DNA of 64,000 nt, from NCBI RefSeq assembly GCF_907164915.1, contig NC_061863.1:23203710-23267709 (forward strand), in the 5' to 3' direction. Every line of letters begins with the position of its first letter. Position 1 is the first letter of the stretch. The notes below the pieces were generated by a model. The model made no database searches, was not told where the DNA came from, and was given only the letters and a program-made list of their open reading frames with translations. Made by a program: the position numbers and the translations under genes. The stretch comes from Impatiens glandulifera (lineage: Eukaryota; Streptophyta; Magnoliopsida; Ericales; Balsaminaceae). Shown in pieces: positions 56,338 to 64,000 of the stretch.

Positions 56338-58387
56338 AAATTAGTAAAAGAAAACAACTCAATAACAAAAGTGGTTCCTAAGACACTCAAAGTCATGAAT
56401 TTGATTTTCATTTAAAACATTTTAAGTTGAAGTCGGTTGTGGAGGTTTAAACTAACTTCATTAAAAATAAAATAAATAATAATAATAATAATAATAAATT
56501 TATTATAATTTTGCAACTCTTTTTACATTAAAAAATAGATGAAATGAGTCTTAAATAAGATTATTTTTATTTCTTTCTCGATACGAAGAATAGCTATCTT
56601 TCACCAACATGATAACTTCATTTAAAGCACTAACCCCATTCATTTGGGGCAGATGACAAAAAGGATGTCGAAATCTCCTTTAGAGCGAGGAAATTGAGTT
56701 CCCGAAGCAACTCAAACGAACTAGACACTCGTACAGTCATGACTCTTACTAAAAAGTTAACATGAAAATGAATATTACATATGGAGGAGTGTGCATCTGT
56801 ATGTTGGATGTTTTTCTGTCGTGCGACCCGATAACTTATGTGTGAATCTTTTGACTAGGGAACGGGAAATTCCCCATGAGATATACATTGTTTTAGCAAC
56901 ATTGATTTTTTTAAAGGTGGCAAAATATTTGTAATTTTGTACTAAATTTATGTAATACAAAATAAATATTTTATTATTTTTATGCTAAAATATAACTAAT
57001 TAAGGGTTGAAATTGATGAAGGAAAGTATTGGATATGTAAGATTTTTTAGTACTTTAATCTATTTCAAACTTGAGAAGTTTGTTTAATTTTTTTTAATAC
57101 AAAATATGTTATGGTTTTAAACTTAAAAGTTTCAAAAGGTTCAAACTATTATATTTAAAAGTTGTATATGCAATTTGTCTTGCAACTTTAGTTTATTCTA
57201 ATATTTGATAAATGAGTTGTAATTTTAAGTTAAATATATTTATTATAAAATTATTTGTTTATCATATTAGACAAAACTTTTAAGTAGTTTAAACTAAATT
57301 ATGTTGAATATAATTGTATTTCTAATTTATCTTAAAAATTAAGATTTAAATTTGTGAAACAAGTTGCAATTTTGTGTTAAATATATTTAATTTTAAGTTT
57401 AAAATGTATTGCATTGTTTTGTAACATTATATATTATTGCAAAAGAAGTTTTAAAAAAATTTTAAAATTAAAATTACACTTTTAAAAAAATAAAATTGAC
57501 TACTTATATTTATATTTTATTAAGATAAAACTAAATATGAATATTATTAAAATGATAACGCCTTGTATGAAAATTCTAGCTCCCTAGATAGAGTTGGGTT
57601 TTGGGCCATTATTTTTTAATCTACTTTAAATCATTTTTTAAATATTTTATTTGAATATTGATTTAGAAAAAATAATATTTTATAATTATTTTTTTATTAA
57701 TAAATTTTAATAAGATTTGTTCCTTAAAATTCATTTTCACTCCAACAATGGGTTTTCAAATAAATATTTTTTCAAAATTTATATTTCGATATAATATATA
57801 TATATATATATAATAATTTTATATATTATCAAATTAATTATTGTTACTTTAGAAATTTGTAAGATTTAATTTCTTAACAAATATTGCATTTACAATAAAA
57901 CAATTATTATATTTAGTGACTGTATCACTAACACTTTGTCTATAGAGATTTAAATTGTTGTCGTAAATTTTTAGTTAAAAAAATCGTTGCAATATTTTAT
58001 ATTTTTAAATTTATTATTTATTTTTTTTGGTGCTAATTGTTTCTTAAAAGATATTTTCTCCTCTCTTGTGCATAAAATAAATTTTAGATAATCAGATATT
58101 AAGCAACATCTACCTAAAAAAAACTCGCCCATAAGATTACATCCTATTATCAACATTGAATGAATTATATATCTCGATCGCATCATATTCTTCTGGTTAT
58201 AACTTGTATACCCTATTGTGGAAGGCAAATGAGTGATTGCAGTGAAACTATTCCTTTGTGGTTAAATATTTCACAAGTCCTTCAGAACAAATAGTTGCTT
58301 TATATTTAATACATTTAAGAAAGTGTTGTTAAAATTTACTAAGTTAATTGAAATAATAAGGATTAATTGTATCTTAAATATCAAAGT
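56338..58387. other. AT-rich stretch without recognisable genes
   Basis: About 2 kb of AT-rich DNA with a short (AAT)n run at about 56473-56502 and a TA run near 57790-57812. ORFs here are short and without motif. It could be intergenic host DNA; I see no TE family. Confidence 0.5.
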
Positions 58388-59773
<1,386 letters not shown>

Positions 59774-60538
59774 ATGATTATTACACCCAAAATAGATTTC
59801 AATACTGGCTCTACAGCCAGAAAAATAATTTCAAATGAATTCAAAAATCCGGGATATACCCAATTCAGAAAATGGTTTTTTGAAAGTTTTCACACCAACG
59901 AAATAAAACAATTCGAAAAAGAATTTTATGAGTTCTGTACTGCGAAAAATGCTTTAATTCCTTTTACCTCTTGGTTCATAAGCACCTATGTTAAAAATTA
60001 TATTTCGGTAATTGAAAGAACTTTCAAATTAGAATCAGGAAAAACCTATCTAGGGACATATCCACCTCAACAACCTTTCCATATTGAAAAGGGAGAAAAA
60101 ATACTAAATTTCGCGCCATACAAAAATTTAATTGAAAATGATACGCTCCCAATAACATGAAAGCATATCAATAATATGTTTGAACAACAAAACTACACAA
60201 GTCTGTTCCTAAATATTCTAGGAGAACAGTTACAATCCATGGAAAATAAAATTGAAAAATTAATAAAATATTTAAATGAAATCAAACCAGGAACGTCAAA
60301 AATAATTCCAAAAGAAAAAGAAGCTTTACCAACTTTCCAACCACCTCCAATCATATCTGATTTCAAACTAAGGCCAATGCAAGAGTTTGAGAAAATTCTT
60401 GAAGAAAAATTTAGCAAGCTAAGCATTAAGACCTTAGACAAGGAAAACAGAGATCATATTAATAAAATAGATAAATGGGCTGATAAACCTATACAAAGTA
60501 AATTTTACTACAATAGACCAACACCAATGGATGTTTAA
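59774..60538 (+). pseudogene. Pararetrovirus: region between movement protein and coat domain
   Basis: Same frame as the movement protein, with TGA at 60158 and TAA at 60536. Blocks: FRKWFFESFHTNEIKQFEKE, YISVIERTFKLESGKTYLGT, then a heptad-like stretch (EQLQSMENKIEKLIKYLNEI) suggesting a coiled coil, and FYYNRPTPMDV at the end. The function of this part is not clear to me; in relatives it belongs to the same polyprotein. AT-rich codon use matches the neighbouring viral regions. Confidence 0.75.
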
Positions 60539-61672
60539 CATGAAGAATACATAGATACAATTGATATTAGTTATTCAGGAAACAAAATCTATGAATGGAA
60601 TATTGATGGATATTCAAACAAACAAATTTATAATACAGTACATAGGATGCTAATGTACTCAACAGTTTGTAAAAATAGTAAAAATAGTGATAAAACAATA
60701 GCAACAATGATTGTTGCCGGATTCACTGGACAATTAAAGGGCTGGTGGGATAATTATTTTTCCTAAGAAAATAGAGATTCTATTCTTAACACTGTAAAAC
60801 AAGAAAACAATAGCCTAACTAAACATCCAGTTTATACATTAGCAATTAACATCATTGAACACTTCACGGGAAGGTTCAGTGATAATAGTGATACAATTAG
60901 AACATTATTACAGAACCTAAGGTGTAAGACACTCTCAGATTTTAGATGGTACAAAGATACCTTTCTAAGTAGAGTAATGGAACTACCAGAATGTAATAAT
61001 GTACATTGGAAATCAATATTTATAGATGGCCTCCCTAGCTTATTTGCCGAAAGGGTTAGAAGAAATCTCAAAAAGAGTCATTCAATGATACCATATGAAA
61101 ATTATACATATGGTGTATTAATAGATACCTGTATACAGGAAGGACTAGCCTTATGTAATGAAATAAGGTTAAACCAACAAATTAAAAGACAGAGTCAAAA
61201 TGAAAAACAACAATTAGGTCAATTTTGCCAACAATTTGGAATAGATAGTCCTACATCTAGAAAAGAGAAAAGGATGAAATATAATAAATTTCACAAATAT
61301 AGAAAACTATTCCGAAAGTACTCGGACATAAAAAATGAGAGGAGGGAAGAAAAGGTTAAAAACAAGTCAAAAAATTTCAAAAATAGTAAGAAATGCTACA
61401 ACTGTGGAAAATTGGGACACACCTCAAAATTCTGTTGGGCAAAGAAAAAAATTAATAATCTTGAAATCTCAGAAGACACAAAAAGATTAATAATACAAAC
61501 TTTACAAAACTCAGAATCTGAAGAATCTGGTTCAGATTCAATACCTAGTGATTCTGAAATAGATGACCTAGATAATGAAAATATTTTGGAATCAAGCTCG
61601 GAAGACTCTGAATGTGAGCCTTGCCGATCAGGATTAAGTTGTCCTAAAAAGGAAACAAATAACCTAGATTAA
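60539..61672 (+). pseudogene. Pararetrovirus: coat/gag-like domain with zinc knuckle
   Basis: In the same frame, with TAA at 60764 and 61670. The capsid-like part has YEWNIDGYSNKQIYNTVHRM, GFTGQLKGWWDNYF, TLSDFRWYKDTFLSRVMEL, FIDGLPSLFAERVRR and GQFCQQFGIDSP, then a Lys-rich region. A CCHC zinc knuckle, CYNCGKLGHTSKFC, starts at 61394, and an acidic Ser/Glu/Asp-rich tail follows. The role in relatives is to encapsidate the viral genome. No frameshift is seen across the whole viral region, only point stops. Confidence 0.88.
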
Positions 61673-62281
61673 AATATTGACAAATCAGAATTATATAGAA
61701 TCATATCTCAATTTTCAGATATGAAAGTTAATGTTTTAATATCAAATCATGCTTTTGAATTACTAAAAGCCATCAAGGACCCAGAATTAAGAATGCAGAT
61801 CTTAGATCAGTTTAATTCTGAAGAAGGAACTTCATCCTCTAAAAGTGAAGAGCCCGAAGAAAAGAGATTCAATTATAATAATCATAATAAATCTTACACT
61901 ATGAGTGAAGTAATGAATCAACTCAAACACAAGATTCAAAACAAAGAAGAGAATACAACACTCACAAATCTTTACAAAGAAATTAATAATTTAAAGGAAG
62001 AAATTAAGATATTAAAAAAGAAGAATGTTATACAAGAGTCTAGAATAACTAAGCTTGAGGATAACCATAACGAAAAAAATCACTATAATGACAACAATGT
62101 AGAAATTGAAGAAAATATCTTCTCAGAAAATTTTTTATCCACAATAGAAATGGTTAAATCCCAAAAATGGCACATAAAAATATCTCTCCTAATAGATAAT
62201 CATTATACAAGATCATTTACTGCTCTTGTTGATAGCGGAGCAGATTTAAATGTTATTCATGAAGGATTAATCCCTACTAGG
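61673..62281 (+). pseudogene. Pararetrovirus: linker, coiled coil and start of aspartic protease
   Basis: The frame continues from the coat domain. It has DMKVNVLISNHAFELLKAIK, a predicted coiled coil (LYKEINNLKEEIKILKKKNV), then the protease start KWHIKISLLIDNHYTRSFTA with the active site ALVDSGADLNVIHEGLIP (Asp codon at 62231). The viral sequence ends after GLIPT at about 62281, so the rest of the protease, RT and RNase H are missing from this copy. LINE sequence follows in the same frame. Confidence 0.9.
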
Positions 62282-63784
62282 CAACAACTCAATGAAACAG
62301 AAAGATATGCGCTTGAAAACTTCAAGAAGCTGAGTTTGCTTGAAGAGAATTTTGTTAGACAGAAATCAAGACAGAGCTGGCTTTCGTTGGGTGACAAAAA
62401 CACAGCTTTCTTCTACAGAAAATGCAAGGCTAGAAACATGAGAAACAATGTGTATAGGCTGAAGAATGATCATGGTGAATATGTTCAGGGTCAAAAGGGT
62501 GTCCAAGATCTGGCTATTGATTTCTATAAGCAGCTTATGGGTACAAGAAAGCAGCATCAAAGTCACCTGAATACCTTGTATCAAATTATTGATAGGAAAA
62601 TCTCTACAGAAGATAGTCGCGAGTTGATAAGGGTGGTCACGAAGGTTGAGGTTAAAGAAGCTTTGTTTAGTATTGATGGGAATAAAAGCCCGGGTCCTGA
62701 TCGGTTTAATGCACAGTTCTTCAAAGATAATTGGTCGGTTGTGGGTAAAGATGTTACTGATGGGGTTCTGGAGTTTTTCAAAAACAGGAAGATGTTAAAG
62801 CAATGGAATACAGCGGTCCTAACTTTGATCCCCAAAACTGCGGTACTTGAGAAAGTACAAGATTTCAGACCAATTTCCTGCTGCAATGTGATTTATAAAA
62901 TCATTTCAAAAATCATTTCTAAACGTTTTAAAAATGTTATAGGAAAAATAATAAATCTTAATCAATCTGCATTCATCCCCGGTAGGACAATCTCTCATAA
63001 TATTCTTCTCATGCAGAGCCTATTAAAAGGCTACGGGAAAAAGAAAATATCCCCGAGAGTGGCTTTCAAAATAGATATCAAGAAAGCTTTTGACTCTGTT
63101 AGATGGGAAGCCATTCGAGACTTTCTGGTTGTTTCTGCTTTTCCTATGATTTTTATCGATTGGATTATGCAATGCGTTTCATCATCCTGCTTTGTTGTTA
63201 GCGTCAATGGAGTCCATAGAGGCTATTTCAAGGGTGAAAACGGGGTAAGGCAAGGGGACCCCCTCTCTTCTTACCTTTTCGTAGCTATCATGGCGATCTT
63301 TGAGAGCATCTTCGCGATGTTCCGAAAGAATCGTCCATACATCTTTCACCCATTCTGTGAGGTAGAGGAGGTAACACATTTATGCTTTGCTGACGATTTG
63401 TTCATTCTAGCGCACGCGGACGTTGATTCCATTAAAACTATTAGGGCTGCACTAACGTTCTTTTCTGAGGTAACAGGTTTAACTATTAATGAAAGCAAAA
63501 GTGTGGCATTTTATGGAGGCGTGAAGGACGAAACAAAGCAGGACATCTTCAACATCATGGGCATCAAGGAAGGCAAATTTCCCATAAGGTACTTAGGAAT
63601 TCCGTTAACTGCGAAGCAGATCGAGATCTCACACTGCAAGCCGCTGATTGAAAAGGTAAAAAACAAGATATCTGGTTGGGCAGCGAAAAAACTTTCTTAT
63701 GTAGGGAGGATCGAACTTATCAAAACTGTGGTTATGGGCATAGTTGGTTATTGGGCGCAGCAAATGGTCATTCCGAAGAGGTAA
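62282..63784 (+). pseudogene. 5'-truncated L1-type LINE: ORF2 reverse transcriptase, fused in frame to the pararetroviral protease
   Basis: Reverse transcriptase of a non-LTR retrotransposon. It begins inside ORF2 (ENFVRQKSRQSWLSLGDKNT), with no endonuclease. RT motifs in order: IDGNKSPGPDRFNAQFFKDN, LTLIPKTAVLEKVQDFRPIS, NQSAFIPGRTISHNILL, AFKIDIKKAFDSVRWEA, NGVRQGDPLSSYLFV, CFADDLFILAHAD (FADD near 63386) and FPIRYLGIPLTAKQ. The frame is open from 61721 in the viral part to the TAA at 63782-63784. That stop results from a frameshift after VIPKR, because the LINE continues in another frame. Less AT-rich than the viral half, confirming two sources. Confidence 0.95.
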
Positions 63785-64000
63785 TGAAGGAACTCGACAC
63801 ACTGATGAGAAACTTTATCTGGGGTAATAGTGGAAGAGGAGGAAAAAAAGTCAAATGGACCGCTCTCTGCAAACCGAAGGACGAGGGAGGCATCGACTTG
63901 AAGAACTGTATCGAGTGGAACAAGGCTCTAACCTTCAAGCATCTGTGGGCTTTGGAGCGCAATCAGGAGTCACTATGGATCAAATGGGTGCATACGAGAT
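63784..64000 (+). pseudogene. LINE ORF2 continuation after a frameshift (zf-RVT side), cut by window end
   Basis: From 63784 a different frame reads MKELDTLMRNFIWGNSGRGG, KKVKWTALCKPKDEGGIDLK, EWNKALTFKHLWALERNQES and LWIKWVHTR, the standard region following RT in plant L1 ORF2. A net one-base loss near 63780 explains the shift. It stays open to the window edge. Confidence 0.88.

Noticed and set aside
56338..58387. Host gene in the AT-rich gap
   Set aside because: No ORF over about 85 codons, no conserved motif and no exon-like pattern that I could support.

Overview
This is a plant nuclear repeat landscape, apparently without any intact host gene. Everything I can identify is a transposable element, an endogenous virus relic or a satellite-like array: two Tat-type Ty3/gypsy elements, a Ty1/copia family with tRNA-iMet-type primer sites, an endogenous pararetrovirus (Caulimoviridae) and an L1-type LINE. 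The mix points to heterochromatin of a dicot. The extra 3' ORF in the copia elements resembles, from memory and unverified, hypothetical proteins that are abundant in asterid genomes.

Layout. 1-13471: a plus-strand Tat gypsy (gypsy-A). A decayed pol (RT, RNase H and the second RNase H typical of Tat) is followed by 3' noncoding DNA full of tandem arrays, notably 35 copies of a 69-bp monomer in 345-bp higher-order units. Then come a polypurine tract, a 3.04-kb LTR (6624-9667), a primer binding site, a short internal remnant and a second, 5'-truncated LTR (11798-13471). 13472-33593: a minus-strand Tat gypsy (gypsy-B) with decayed gag, PR, RT, RH and IN, and with telobox-containing repeats in its 3' region. 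Three copia insertions split it: solo LTRs at 15516-16664 (TSD GATTG) and 21579-22673 (TSD CTATG), and a non-autonomous element, copia-1, at 26249-31674 (TSD GGTTG). 33594-40144: unassigned sequence and an inverted gypsy-B-type LTR fragment that carries another solo copia LTR.

40145-56290: copia-3 (minus), a truncated element with a long extra ORF downstream of pol. Copia-2, a full-length 10.6-kb element, inserted into that ORF at 42809-53419 (minus, TSD CAATG). 56338-58387 is AT-rich with nothing recognisable. 58388-58725 holds a perfect 94-bp palindrome joined to (TA)52. 58726-62281 is a pararetroviral movement protein, coat and protease reading frame broken by six in-frame stops. At 62281 a 5'-truncated LINE begins in the same frame, giving a 687-codon chimeric ORF, and it runs off the window end.

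The order of events can be read from the nesting: gypsy-B is older than the copia insertions in it, copia-3 is older than copia-2, and the pararetrovirus is older than the LINE. Most nonsense codons in gypsy-A, and those I could assign in the pararetrovirus, fit single C-to-T or G-to-A changes, as expected for methylated silent DNA. The most unusual material is the copia family. Its LTRs carry changing minisatellites that keep an AGAC...GTCT dyad core, a tRNA-Asp-like module sits in both copia-1 LTRs, and those LTRs have grown at their 5' end by tandem duplication that includes the polypurine tract. All comparisons were made by eye.
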